Positions 6,310 through 14,247 of a DNA stretch of 31,696 nt are shown piece after piece; within the stretch, counting starts at the first letter, position 1; every line of letters starts with the position of its first letter. The translations under genes and the position numbers were made by a program. The stretch lies in IMG/VR virus record IMGVR_UViG_3300005613_000268, positions 1 to 31,696 of that record, one strand, 5' to 3'. The stretch comes from a virus. Under the pieces are notes generated by a model, which had not been told where the DNA came from, ran no database searches, and was given only the letters and a program-made list of their open reading frames with translations.

Positions 6310-8619
6310 ATGGCACAACAAGATTTAAGGGTAAACATTAAGGGTGATGCATCTGGTTTAACCAATGCATTAAGCACCGCGCAAGGTAAATTAAAAGCAT
6401 TTGGCAGTAAATTACAAAGTGTAGGGGGTGGCCTTACGCGATCACTTACCTTGCCATTAGTTGCCGCCGGAGGTGCAGCCACAAAAATGGCGTTTGACTT
6501 TGATAAGTCGATGACAATGATAAAATCCCTTGTAGGGGTTGCCGGGGATGAGGTCGATGCAATGGGTGAAACCGCCAAACAAATGGCATTGGATACTGGC
6601 AAAAGTGCCTCAGAAGCCGCAGAGGCTTTGTTTTTTATTACATCCGCTGGTTTGCGTGGCGATGAAGCGATGCAAACATTGGAGGCATCACTTAAAGCCG
6701 CCGCAGTTGGTTTGGGTGAAACCAAGACCATTGCCGATTTGGCAACGTCAGCAATGAACGCATACGGATCGGATACGCTTGGCGCATCGGATGCCACAGA
6801 TATATTGACCGCCGCGGTTCGTGAGGGTAAATTAGAGGCTAGCCAATTAGCTGGTGCAATGGGTGGAGTAATTCCGATTGCATCGAATATGGGTGTAAGG
6901 TTTGACGAGGTTGCCGCCGCGATGGCCGCAATGTCAAGAACCGGAACGGATGCCGCAAGTGGAGCAACGCAGTTAAATGCCATATTAGCATCAATTAAAA
7001 AGCCGACAACACAAGCAGAAGAGGCATTGGGTTTAATGGGGTTATCATTTGCCGATGTGCAAAAGTCATTGACTGAAAAAGGATTGATTGCAACTCTTGA
7101 GCAATTGCAACAAGGTTTGGCGCAAACCGGACAAGATGCTTCGGCAATATTTCCAAATATTCGAGCATTAAAAGGATTTTTGGATTTAACCGGTGCTGGA
7201 CTTGAAACAAACAAACAGATATTTGATTCTTTAACCGAATCGATGGGTGCAACAAACCAAGCGTTTGAAATGACCGCTCAATCTGCATCGTTTAAAATGA
7301 CCAAGTCGCTAAATGAAATGAAAGGATCATTGCTTGAGGTCGGATCGGTTTTATTGGAAATGCTTGTGCCAGTGGTTACCAAATTGGGGAATTTCTTACG
7401 AGGTGCAAGTGATGCGTTCAGAGAATTAGACCAAGGCACAAAAGAAATGATTATCACCATTGGTGGCATTGTGGCCGCAGTTGGGCCGATGCTTTTGTTT
7501 ATTGGAAAAATTGTTAGTGTATTTGGCCAACTTGCGCCATTGTTGCCGGTTATTGCAACTGGCTTTAGGGTATTAACCGCGGCGATGATGGCAAACCCAA
7601 TTATCGCAGTTGCAACGGCAATTGTCGCACTTGGTACTGCCATATACGCATATACACAATCGCAAAAGGATGCATTGGCCGAGGTCAATACAATGGAGGA
7701 GGTTGAAACGGCGTTGGCAGAGAAGCGCAAAAAATTCCTTGAGGAAAGCGCGAAATTAGCCGATGGCTATGGCGGTAAGACCAGAGAGAATGTCAGAGTA
7801 CTACAAGACGAGATTCGCGCGTTAGAAGATAAAAAAAGAGCATTGGAGGCCATTGCGCAAGCAACTGCACCAACAACCGCATCAACACCAACAACCGGAG
7901 GCGGTGGAGCGCCAAGCACAGATGCAACAACATCCGCAAACACAAGCAACCGAGCAATAGAATCCGTTGCATCTTCATTAACGGAATTGGGAGCGGTTCA
8001 AATTGGTAACCCACTCGATGGATTAACTAATGCGGTTGTGGCAAATTCAGAAACGATTAACACATCGTTAAAAAGTAATGTTGATCAATTGGCGTATTTA
8101 CAAGAAACGGCATTTTTGGTTGGTGGCGAGGTTGCCAATGCAATGAATAATTTGGCAGCTGGAGCAATCGGGGCCTTGGGCCTTGCAAAAAACGGACTTG
8201 AAGGTTTTATTGGCGGCTTATTGCAAGTGGCCGCACAGGCCATTTCCGCATTTTTAGGACAAGCCATTGCGGCGGCAATTGCTGGAGCAAATATCGCGGC
8301 ATCATTTACCGGTGCGGCGGCTATCTTTACACAACCGGCATTTATGGCGCAAATGGTTGGTGGCGTATTAGCGGCATTCGCGGCAATTCCAAAATTTGCC
8401 GATGGTGGTATTGTTAGCGGCCCAACAATGGGTTTAATGGGAGAATATCCCGGCGCAAAGTCAAATCCTGAAGTAATTGCGCCATTGAATAAATTGCAAT
8501 CTATGATTGGGAACAAAGGCCCAAGCAATGTAAATGTAGGCGGTGAGTTTGTGATGCGCGGATCGGATTTAGTTGTCGTATTAGACCGAGCCAATAAAAA
8601 CCGAAATCGTTTAATTTAA
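6310..8619 (+). CDS. Tail tape measure protein, 769 residues
   Basis: A TP901-type tape measure. The N-terminal part (about 1-340) has the family pattern: DASGLTNALSTAQGKLKAFG, then FDKSMTMIKSLVGV, ALFFITSAGLRG and AAMSRTGTDAASGATQLNAI. A long hydrophobic stretch spans about 380-460 (IGGIVAAVGPMLLFIGKIVS onward), followed by a charged helix, a Thr/Ser/Gly-rich linker (about 515-550), and a second Ala/Gly-rich hydrophobic region (about 605-700). The end has the usual FADGGIVSGPTMGLMGEYPG signature near 700. The protein fixes tail length and helps DNA entry; 769 residues implies a short to medium siphovirus tail. It is preceded by a terminator and its own -7 element. Confidence 0.92.
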   Translation: MAQQDLRVNIKGDASGLTNALSTAQGKLKAFGSKLQSVGGGLTRSLTLPLVAAGGAATKMAFDFDKSMTMIKSLVGVAGDEVDAMGETAKQMALDTGKSASEAAEALFFITSAGLRGDEAMQTLEASLKAAAVGLGETKTIADLATSAMNAYGSDTLGASDATDILTAAVREGKLEASQLAGAMGGVIPIASNMGVRFDEVAAAMAAMSRTGTDAASGATQLNAILASIKKPTTQAEEALGLMGLSFADVQKSLTEKGLIATLEQLQQGLAQTGQDASAIFPNIRALKGFLDLTGAGLETNKQIFDSLTESMGATNQAFEMTAQSASFKMTKSLNEMKGSLLEVGSVLLEMLVPVVTKLGNFLRGASDAFRELDQGTKEMIITIGGIVAAVGPMLLFIGKIVSVFGQLAPLLPVIATGFRVLTAAMMANPIIAVATAIVALGTAIYAYTQSQKDALAEVNTMEEVETALAEKRKKFLEESAKLADGYGGKTRENVRVLQDEIRALEDKKRALEAIAQATAPTTASTPTTGGGGAPSTDATTSANTSNRAIESVASSLTELGAVQIGNPLDGLTNAVVANSETINTSLKSNVDQLAYLQETAFLVGGEVANAMNNLAAGAIGALGLAKNGLEGFIGGLLQVAAQAISAFLGQAIAAAIAGANIAASFTGAAAIFTQPAFMAQMVGGVLAAFAAIPKFADGGIVSGPTMGLMGEYPGAKSNPEVIAPLNKLQSMIGNKGPSNVNVGGEFVMRGSDLVVVLDRANKNRNRLI

Positions 8620-8623
8620 TCGT

Positions 8624-10729
8624 ATGAGCAAAAACACATTAGTTGACCAAGTCGAAAGTCGATCAGAGTCCATCGAGAATGATTTAAATGCAAGGGGGAT
8701 ACTTACTGATTTAGAGGATAGGTTTACCACAAAATATCGGCTTGAGTTTGGCGATGATTATAGTGCTTTTAAATATCGCGTTTTAATTCAACAACGCGGA
8801 TATGTTGGTGCTATATTACCAATAATTGGTACTAATGATCCGGTTGTTTTACAATGGGAGGGCGATGATGATTTTTACGAGCCAATAAAAGGGTCGCAAT
8901 GCACCATCAATATAATGGTGACGGATTCGGTAACTTATGATGATTTTTATAGTCAGCCAGAGAAAACGTATAAAGTTTTATTGCAATGGTATGGGTATAA
9001 TGGCGAGGGTAGTGGCCCATCAATTTGGAATACGTTTTGGAGCGGTTGGTTGGTTTACGATTCTTATAAGGAATTTATAACGACAACGCCGTATCCCATA
9101 ACACTAACGGCTATTGATGGATTAGGAGTATTGGATGAATATAATTTAAACCCGGTTACATATAGACCGCAGTTTGGCGCATCCAATCAATACCCATCGC
9201 AAATAAAATTAATTGCCGATATATTGCGAGAGATTAATTTGGATTTAGAAATTATCGCAACGCACGAGTGGTTAAAGTATCAGAGTCAGTTTTATATATA
9301 CAACACCGCGGCGTTTGATTCTTTTTTGTCTAACGGCAAAGAAATGAACGCCAAAGAAATATTAACGGCGATACTGCAATCAACCAACTCACGCATATTT
9401 CAATCCGATAATCGTTGGTGCGTCATTCCAAATAGTTGTTACGATCCAACGCAATGGTCAGACAACATATCAAGTTATGCCGCATTTTTAGGCTATCAGC
9501 CGCCGGATATTCGTAGTTTAAAAACTACTCATTTAATTACACAAAATACTGAGGTTGTCGAGTTTGAGCGATTTAATAAGTATGGTAGTTATTTGGGCGT
9601 ATTTTCTAATGATGCGCATATTGCAATGCCCGCAGATGTTCAGAATATTGGAAACGATTTAATTGTGGAGTATTTGCCGCCTTATAAGGAGGTGAGCATA
9701 AATTACAATGTCGAGTCATATAATAAGAGGAAATATCAGTTATCGCCAAATCAATTTTTTAGTTATGGCGATACAAATTACGATGTAAGTGAGGGGTATA
9801 TTGGGCAGTTTGAATATACTTTAGAGGATTCAAAATATTGTTTTCGAGGATTGCAAGCGGTTACCAATCCGACATTTTACATTGAAATGATCAGGACTCA
9901 ATTACCGCAAACGGCAGAAAATGGATTGTCAAAAAGAAAGCATAATTTGACAATACAATATTTGTACGATGCAGATCCGGCATTTCATACCAATGTAACT
10001 TTTGAGTTTAGATATTCGATAAAATACACCGCGCCAAGTGGCATTAAATATTACGATTCAGATACAGAAACTTGGGAAACTACAATAAGATATATAACAG
10101 AAACAAGCGACCATTTGAATTATAATAATTTATGGGAAACGGCCGAAATTGATTTTGAGTTGCCATCGGTAAATTATGATAATTTAGAGGTTATTATATA
10201 CCGGCCAAAAGTACCATACACCGCTGGTTATTACGGAATATATATTGGTCAAATATCAATTCAAGGTATAGATTTGTCGGAGCAAAAAATATTAAATTAT
10301 AAGTCAGTACAAGCCGACAATTCAGATGTTTATGAAAAGGATCGTAAAGATGTCGAAAATATATCGGGATACAACTCACTTGCTCAAGGCGAGGTATCTA
10401 ATGGCTTTGTGGCACGCAGACCGCGAGATAATTATGCCACGTGGACACCAACCAACAGAGCGCAAGTCATTAATCGCGAAATAATGAACGATTTTAGATC
10501 GTCAATGCATCGTTATGAGGGGACATTTAAAAACAATCATTACAAGCCATTATCGATGCTCAACCGCCTATGGATTAATTTTGGCGCAAGTGTAATGCAG
10601 TTGCCCGATAGTTGTATGATTGATACCATAGAGGCCAATTTAAAGCGCAATGCCTATAAAATAAATATGCATTTGCCGAACATTGATAGCGACCAACTTG
10701 CCGTTGAAACCAATCAATTCAAAAAATAA
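8624..10729 (+). CDS. Distal tail / baseplate protein, 701 residues
   Basis: The gene starts four bases after the tape measure gene, where siphoviruses encode the distal tail and tail-tip hub proteins. It is a large beta-rich protein with many Tyr, Trp and Asn residues. The N-terminal part (about 30-190) contains KYRLEFGDDYSAFKYRVLIQ, GYVGAILPIIGT, PIKGSQCTINIM and FWSGWLVYDSYKEF, a pattern I associate with large tail proteins of Bacteroidota phages. The C-terminal part has RPRDNYATWTPTNRAQVINR and WINFGASVMQLPD. It probably combines Dit/hub functions at the tail tip. No lytic domain is visible. Function is inferred from position and overall style. Confidence 0.7.
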   Translation: MSKNTLVDQVESRSESIENDLNARGILTDLEDRFTTKYRLEFGDDYSAFKYRVLIQQRGYVGAILPIIGTNDPVVLQWEGDDDFYEPIKGSQCTINIMVTDSVTYDDFYSQPEKTYKVLLQWYGYNGEGSGPSIWNTFWSGWLVYDSYKEFITTTPYPITLTAIDGLGVLDEYNLNPVTYRPQFGASNQYPSQIKLIADILREINLDLEIIATHEWLKYQSQFYIYNTAAFDSFLSNGKEMNAKEILTAILQSTNSRIFQSDNRWCVIPNSCYDPTQWSDNISSYAAFLGYQPPDIRSLKTTHLITQNTEVVEFERFNKYGSYLGVFSNDAHIAMPADVQNIGNDLIVEYLPPYKEVSINYNVESYNKRKYQLSPNQFFSYGDTNYDVSEGYIGQFEYTLEDSKYCFRGLQAVTNPTFYIEMIRTQLPQTAENGLSKRKHNLTIQYLYDADPAFHTNVTFEFRYSIKYTAPSGIKYYDSDTETWETTIRYITETSDHLNYNNLWETAEIDFELPSVNYDNLEVIIYRPKVPYTAGYYGIYIGQISIQGIDLSEQKILNYKSVQADNSDVYEKDRKDVENISGYNSLAQGEVSNGFVARRPRDNYATWTPTNRAQVINREIMNDFRSSMHRYEGTFKNNHYKPLSMLNRLWINFGASVMQLPDSCMIDTIEANLKRNAYKINMHLPNIDSDQLAVETNQFKK

Positions 10730-10766
10730 ATTTCTTGTTTTAGGCGATTTTTAGGAAAATATTTTT

Positions 10767-10774
10767 TAAATTTG
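10767..10774 (+). promoter_or_regulatory. -7 element TAAATTTG of the early region
   Basis: TAAATTTG followed by CCATAATTAAACAAGAAACAA leads into the ATG at 10796. The leader AAACAAGAAACAA is repeated before the primase-helicase gene (15958-15970). It begins the DNA-metabolism half of the genome. Confidence 0.5.
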
Positions 10775-10795
10775 CCATAATTAAACAAGAAACAA

Positions 10796-11017
10796 ATGTT
10801 TGAAGATTATTTCAAAGGCGAAATGAAACGCCTATCATTGAAGCGTTACGAGGTATGTGGCATACTTAATTGCACAATGCCAACGCTCAAATCAAGATTG
10901 CAGAATCCGCAAAACTTTACAATTGAGGAAATATCCATTTTATTGGATAAGGGATTCAATATGTCAAGTTTGAACGATATGTTTAACTTTAAAATTCAGT
11001 ACAATGAAAACGATTAA
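10796..11017 (+). CDS. Small helix-turn-helix protein, 73 residues
   Basis: Residues about 8-50 form a compact helical domain, with MKRLSLKRYEVCGILNCTMP followed by TLKSRLQNPQNFTIEEISIL. This resembles a Cro/XRE-type helix-turn-helix in which the recognition helix is TMPTLKSRLQ (28-36). It is the first gene after the tail genes and probably a regulator of early transcription. The next gene starts 14 bases before its stop. No divergent repressor gene is present, so a classical lysis-lysogeny switch is not suggested. Confidence 0.6.
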   Translation: MFEDYFKGEMKRLSLKRYEVCGILNCTMPTLKSRLQNPQNFTIEEISILLDKGFNMSSLNDMFNFKIQYNEND

Positions 11018-11483
11018 CATCAAAGGCAAGGAGTACATCCCGGTCAATGAGCGTTTGTTACATTTTAGATCCAACGAGGATTATAAGATGTGGCAGATTC
11101 ACGAGGAGGTTGTCAGCGTTAATGACAACGAAGGTATTTTCAAGGTAACCATTTGCGATAATAATGGGGTGGTAATTGCCTCGGCACATTCCCAAGAATA
11201 TCGCGACTCGAGTTACATTAACAAAACGTCATTTTTAGAGAATGGGTTTACATCGGCATTGGGTCGAGCATTGGGTTATTTAGGTATCGGCATTGATGTC
11301 AGCATAGCCAGCGCCAATGAGGTGAATAATGCCGTAACCAATCAAGATGATAAAAAATGGCTTACCGAGCAACAATTAAACGCCACGTTAAAAGGAACGG
11401 CAGAACAAGCGCAAAAGGTATTGGGCGCATTCAAAATGAAAAAAGAGTACCGAGAGAAAATTAGTAATAAGTTTAATATTTAA
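11004..11483 (+). CDS. Putative single-strand annealing / recombination protein, 159 residues
   Basis: Residues 1-110 carry a conserved pattern: INIKGKEYIPVNERLLHFR, YKMWQIHEEVV, VTICDNNGVVIASAHSQEYR, and then SSYINKTSFLENGFTSALGR with ALGYLGIGIDVSIASANEV. The ENxxTSALGRALGxLGIG block is typical of phage proteins placed beside SSB and exonuclease genes and is reminiscent of ERF/Sak-type annealing proteins. A charged helical tail follows. It lies directly before an SSB-like gene, and a RecE-like nuclease lies about 1 kb on, so a two-component recombination role fits. The family assignment is from memory of the motif and is moderate. Confidence 0.5.
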   Translation: MKTINIKGKEYIPVNERLLHFRSNEDYKMWQIHEEVVSVNDNEGIFKVTICDNNGVVIASAHSQEYRDSSYINKTSFLENGFTSALGRALGYLGIGIDVSIASANEVNNAVTNQDDKKWLTEQQLNATLKGTAEQAQKVLGAFKMKKEYREKISNKFNI

Positions 11484-11493
11484 AATTCAAGCA

Positions 11494-11730
11494 ATGAGTT
11501 ACGAACACAAAAACGGAAACGGAAGTTTATTTAAAAACGAGTACAAAAAATCTGATGCACAACCGGATTATCAAGGCACAATAAAATTGCCCGATGGAAC
11601 GGATCAGCAAATCGCCGCGTGGGTTAAGGATGGCACAAAAGGCAAATATTTTAGTTTGAAATTGAGTGCGCCATACGCAAAAGACGAGGCAAAGGCAACG
11701 GCAGAGGTCAATGATGATCTGCCATTTTAG
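11494..11730 (+). CDS. SSB-like / DUF736-like protein with DDLPF tail, 78 residues
   Basis: A short protein with GNGSLFKNEYKKSDAQPDYQ and WVKDGTKGKYFSLKLS blocks, which resemble the DUF736 family often found beside mobile DNA. The C-terminus is acidic and ends DDLPF, similar to the tip through which bacterial SSB recruits partner proteins. It sits ten bases after the putative annealing protein and before a terminator. A role in binding single-stranded DNA or in docking replication and repair proteins is likely but not proven. Confidence 0.6.
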   Translation: MSYEHKNGNGSLFKNEYKKSDAQPDYQGTIKLPDGTDQQIAAWVKDGTKGKYFSLKLSAPYAKDEAKATAEVNDDLPF

Positions 11731-11753
11731 TAGTTTTTTTCATAGTGGAAAAG

Positions 11754-11783
11754 TGCGGTTCAGAAATGGGCCGCATTTTTTTT
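11754..11783 (+). terminator. Intrinsic terminator after the SSB-like gene
   Basis: TGCGGTTC at 11754-11761 pairs with GGGCCGCA at 11768-11775 (with G-U pairs), loop of six bases, followed by eight T. Confidence 0.7.
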
Positions 11784-11802
11784 AAAAAAAATTAAATAAA
11801 TG

Positions 11803-11833
11803 TTTGGTAATTGAAAAAAAATTTTTAATTTAG
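11803..11833 (+). promoter_or_regulatory. Promoter: TTTGG, then TAATTTAG
   Basis: TTTGG at 11803-11807 and TAATTTAG at 11826-11833 are about 19 bases apart, matching the -33/-7 layout. The -7 element with the following CCAA is repeated before the primase-helicase gene (15948). It would restart transcription after the terminator at 11754 and leave an untranslated leader of about 40 bases. Confidence 0.55.
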
Positions 11834-11881
11834 CCAATGTAAAACAATAACAATTAACGCTGGCGAGCAACGCACAAGATT

Positions 11882-12064
11882 ATGACAACAACACAATTAA
11901 TTGAATTAAACACAAGAAAAGCCGAATTTTTAGATACGCTTATTAATGATTTTTTAATGCGAAATGGAGATTGGCCTACTCAATTGGATGTATTGCAAAT
12001 GGCTTGGGATACAGATACCGATTTGCTCATCACAATGGAGGATGTAAAAAAAATGTTTGAGTAA
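11882..12064 (+). CDS. Small acidic protein of unknown function, 60 residues
   Basis: A soluble, mostly helical acidic protein (LNTRKAEFLDTLINDFLMRN, then DTDTDLLITMEDVKKMFE) without cysteines or membrane segments. It is the first gene after an early promoter and is followed by a GC-rich hairpin. First-position early genes of phages often encode host-takeover proteins, but nothing in the sequence shows that here. No family recognised. Confidence 0.6.
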   Translation: MTTTQLIELNTRKAEFLDTLINDFLMRNGDWPTQLDVLQMAWDTDTDLLITMEDVKKMFE

Positions 12065-12071
12065 TTAATTA

Positions 12072-12090
12072 GGGCCGCATGACGCGGCCC
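12072..12090 (+). other. GC-rich hairpin GGGCCGC-atgac-GCGGCCC
   Basis: A perfect 7-bp stem with a five-base loop, between the genes at 11882 and 12105. It has no T run, so it may be a processing or attenuation element rather than a full terminator. Similar GGCCGC stems lie at 11754 and 26209. Confidence 0.5.
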
Positions 12091-12104
12091 ATAAACTTTA
12101 AACA

Positions 12105-12221
12105 ATGGCAAAATTAGGCAAGTTATTCAAGAAGGCACAAATTACATTTTTGGTATTTTCATTTATGTACGTTGTGGGACAATTATTAGGAATTTTATAC
12201 ATCGAGTTATGGCAGAGTTAA
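12105..12221 (+). CDS. 38-residue single-span membrane protein
   Basis: MAKLGKLFKKAQ is followed by one hydrophobic helix (ITFLVFSFMYVVGQLLGILY, residues 13-32) and a short end. The gene overlaps the start of the next one by 13 bases. The positive N-terminus predicts the C-terminus outside the membrane. Compact packing between neighbours supports it as real; the function is unknown. Confidence 0.55.
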   Translation: MAKLGKLFKKAQITFLVFSFMYVVGQLLGILYIELWQS

Positions 12222-12460
12222 ACGATTTATATCGCCATCAAATTGAGGCATTGCAAAAGCAAATAAAATCATTACAAGCGCAAAACGAATCGCTCAGAGC
12301 GCAACTGCGAGGCGAGCGCCGAGGGGTTGATTTTCGCGATGAGGAAATCGAAAAAATCGTTAAAGCCATATTAGATCATCACGAGTTAATTATTGGCATC
12401 ACCGACAAGGTAAATGCCGCCATTATTTCAAGACTTAAAAACTTAATTAGCAATGATTAA
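12209..12460 (+). CDS. Coiled-coil protein, 83 residues
   Basis: Residues 5-37 form a Gln/Leu-rich heptad coiled coil (IEALQKQIKSLQAQNESLRA), followed by a basic turn and a second helical segment (EIEKIVKAILDHHELIIGIT). It probably forms dimers or trimers. The gene overlaps the preceding small membrane protein gene and, by eight bases, the RecE-like gene, which suggests co-expression. No catalytic motif; function unknown. Confidence 0.6.
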   Translation: MAELNDLYRHQIEALQKQIKSLQAQNESLRAQLRGERRGVDFRDEEIEKIVKAILDHHELIIGITDKVNAAIISRLKNLISND

Positions 12461-13208
12461 AAAACAAGACACAAACGAGGTGTATCATTCTCATAAGGGG
12501 ATTAGTGCATCGGGATTAAAAAAGATATACAAAAAATCAGTGTATCATTATTTACACCAACAACCATTTGAATCGTCATCAATGGCATTTGGTTCAGCGG
12601 TGCATTGCGCGATGCTAGAGCCGGAAACATTCTTTAATGAGTATCATATTATGCCGCGATTAGATCGGCGCACAAAGGCCGGCAAAGAGGCATTCGAGAT
12701 AGAACAAAAAAAGGCCGAAGGCAAAGCGTTATTAACGCCAGATGATTACGAGCGCATCGAGTCAATACTAACGAATTTTCGCAACGATGATTTGGCTCAG
12801 AATTATTGCAAAGGGCAAATCGAATTATCGCATTATGGTGAGCATGAGGATTTACCGATCCGAGTGCGGCCCGATTGTTTAAACCGCGTGGAAAATTTTA
12901 TATCGGATGTCAAGACGTGCCAAGATAACTCACCGCAAGCATTCAAAAGAGATGTTTACAAATATGCCTATCATTTGCAAGCGGCATTTTATATGGATAT
13001 GCTGGGTGTGGATAATTTCCGATTTATTGCCGTTGAAACCAACTATCCATATAGCGTTGAGGTTTATAGTTTGAGCGATGAGATGATTGAGCAAGGCCGC
13101 CAAGCGTGGAAACAAGCGTTTTCGGATTGGAGGCTTTACAATGAAACCGGCATCGTGAGCAAGCACAATTGGTTTGAGTTTAATGAAGATGGGAGCAAAG
13201 TATTATGA
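12453..13208 (+). CDS. RecE/exonuclease VIII-like PD-(D/E)XK nuclease, 251 residues
   Basis: The residues expected of a RecE/DUF3799-type exonuclease are visible: GSAVHC (H51) in the N-terminal helix, RPDCL (D141), ISDVKT (D152, K154) and the Q motif YHLQAAFY (Q176). Such enzymes resect double-stranded ends so that an annealing protein can load on the single strand; the candidate partner is encoded at 11004. The start overlaps the coiled-coil gene, and the stop overlaps the next ATG (ATGA). The length suits the catalytic domain alone, without the long N-terminal region of E. coli RecE. Confidence 0.8.
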   Translation: MIKKQDTNEVYHSHKGISASGLKKIYKKSVYHYLHQQPFESSSMAFGSAVHCAMLEPETFFNEYHIMPRLDRRTKAGKEAFEIEQKKAEGKALLTPDDYERIESILTNFRNDDLAQNYCKGQIELSHYGEHEDLPIRVRPDCLNRVENFISDVKTCQDNSPQAFKRDVYKYAYHLQAAFYMDMLGVDNFRFIAVETNYPYSVEVYSLSDEMIEQGRQAWKQAFSDWRLYNETGIVSKHNWFEFNEDGSKVL

Positions 13209-13501
13209 CCGCAAAAGATAGAAAACAACGGCCGGTATATTCCGGGGTGCTAAAATATTTTCCTGATGCAATTATGGAGGTGGCATTTGTCAGTTATATT
13301 GGCAATCAGCAACATCATCCGGATAAAGAGTTGCATTGGGATCGCAACAAATCAACCGATGAGCTAGATGCGTTAATGCGCCATTTAATATGCGCCGGCA
13401 CAAAAGATAAAGATGGGGTTCGACATTCCGCAAAAGTGGCGTGGAGGGCATTGGCTAACTTACAAAAGGAAATCGAAAATGACACCAGAGCAGAAAATTA
13501 G
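13205..13501 (+). CDS. DUF5664-type nucleotide pyrophosphohydrolase-like protein, 98 residues
   Basis: The pattern KYFPDAIMEVAFVSYIGNQQ, then HWDRNKSTDELDALMRHLIC and HSAKVAWRALANLQKEIE is that of the DUF5664 family, which Pfam-type resources relate to dATP/dGTP diphosphohydrolases. The acidic residues in DELDALMRH and the all-helical form suit a MazG-like dNTP pyrophosphatase. It could adjust nucleotide pools for phage replication. No PurZ-like gene for 2-aminoadenine DNA was seen. It is coupled to the RecE-like gene by an ATGA overlap. Confidence 0.65.
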   Translation: MTAKDRKQRPVYSGVLKYFPDAIMEVAFVSYIGNQQHHPDKELHWDRNKSTDELDALMRHLICAGTKDKDGVRHSAKVAWRALANLQKEIENDTRAEN

Positions 13502-13895
13502 ACAATTAGTTGAGCAAATATATAAATTGGATTTAACCAATAATTGCCGCGAGTCAAGATTTGTGCAAGCGCGATTGATTTATTACAAGTTATGCATTCA
13601 ATTTGGCACATTAAACCAAAGCAATATTGCCAAGAGCATTGGGCGCAATCACGCCACATTGATCCACGCATTAAAGCAATGGGATGTTTATATCAGATTT
13701 TTTGAAGGATTTGAGAAAAATTACAACTTTGCAAGGGCGGCATTATTGGAGGCAAAAATGTTTCCCAATGTCAAAAAGCGCATCACATTGGATGAGTTAT
13801 TGATAAAATACAATGCGCTTATGGTTGAGAATGAGCAATTAAAAATTAAATTAGGGCAATCAAAAAAATGTAAGTGTGGTAAATGCGTTTCATAA
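13479..13895 (+). CDS. DnaA domain IV-like DNA-binding protein, 138 residues
   Basis: Residues 35-70 (YYKLCIQFGTLNQ, then IAKSIGRNHATLIHALKQW) closely follow the DnaA C-terminal domain, in which the loop and helix of the (G)RxHxTxxHA motif read DnaA boxes. There is no AAA+ domain. A helical tail follows and the protein ends in a Cys cluster (CKCGKC, residues 131-136) that could bind a metal. It is encoded among recombination and replication genes, just before the iteron-bearing initiator, so a role in origin recognition or in diverting host initiation is plausible. I chose the ATG at 13479 over an earlier in-frame start inside the DUF5664 gene. Confidence 0.7.
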   Translation: MTPEQKIRQLVEQIYKLDLTNNCRESRFVQARLIYYKLCIQFGTLNQSNIAKSIGRNHATLIHALKQWDVYIRFFEGFEKNYNFARAALLEAKMFPNVKKRITLDELLIKYNALMVENEQLKIKLGQSKKCKCGKCVS

Positions 13896-14247
13896 ATATT
13901 TAACCGGAGAGGATAAATTACAACACAATGTGATATTATATTTGCAGATGCAATACCCATCGGCATTGTGGACTCATACGCCAAATGAGGGAAGGCGCAC
14001 ACCATTTGAGCGGTTCAAATTAAAATACTTGGGCGCAAAAAGTGGCGTGCCGGATCTGCTCATATTTACGCCAAATAAAAAATATAATGGATTGGCCATT
14101 GAATTAAAATATAAGAAAAACAAACCAACCGAAAACCAAAAAAAATGGCTTGACCAATTGGCACAAAATAATTGGCTTGCCTTGTGGCTCAATGATTTTG
14201 ATGATTGTTGCCAAATAATAGATAAATATTTCAGAGATGAAGCATAA
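13876..14247 (+). CDS. VRR-NUC domain nuclease, 123 residues
   Basis: A stand-alone VRR-NUC (PD-(D/E)XK) nuclease. The active site is visible as GVPDLLIF (D60), AIELKYKK (E76, K78) and the following Q88-W91 helix. Upstream, THTPNEGRR is the usual family N-terminal motif. Phage members of this family are thought to act on branched DNA. The start is probably the GTG at 13876, inside the end of the preceding gene, since no suitable ATG exists until well into the domain. The stop overlaps the next ATG by 11 bases. Confidence 0.8.
   Translation: MVNAFHKYLTGEDKLQHNVILYLQMQYPSALWTHTPNEGRRTPFERFKLKYLGAKSGVPDLLIFTPNKKYNGLAIELKYKKNKPTENQKKWLDQLAQNNWLALWLNDFDDCCQIIDKYFRDEA

Noticed and set aside
6303-7214. 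A 303-residue open frame on the minus strand
   Set aside because: It lies wholly opposite the tape measure gene, has low-complexity Ala/Ser/Val composition as a reverse reading of that gene, and has no promoter or neighbours on that strand.
10796-11017. A lysogeny repressor and temperate lifestyle
   Set aside because: There is a single small HTH gene, no divergent partner and no integrase or attachment site in a genome that appears complete.
13205-13501. A 2-aminoadenine (Z-genome) system
   Set aside because: Only a DUF5664-type protein is present; no PurZ, DatZ or dedicated polymerase was recognised.
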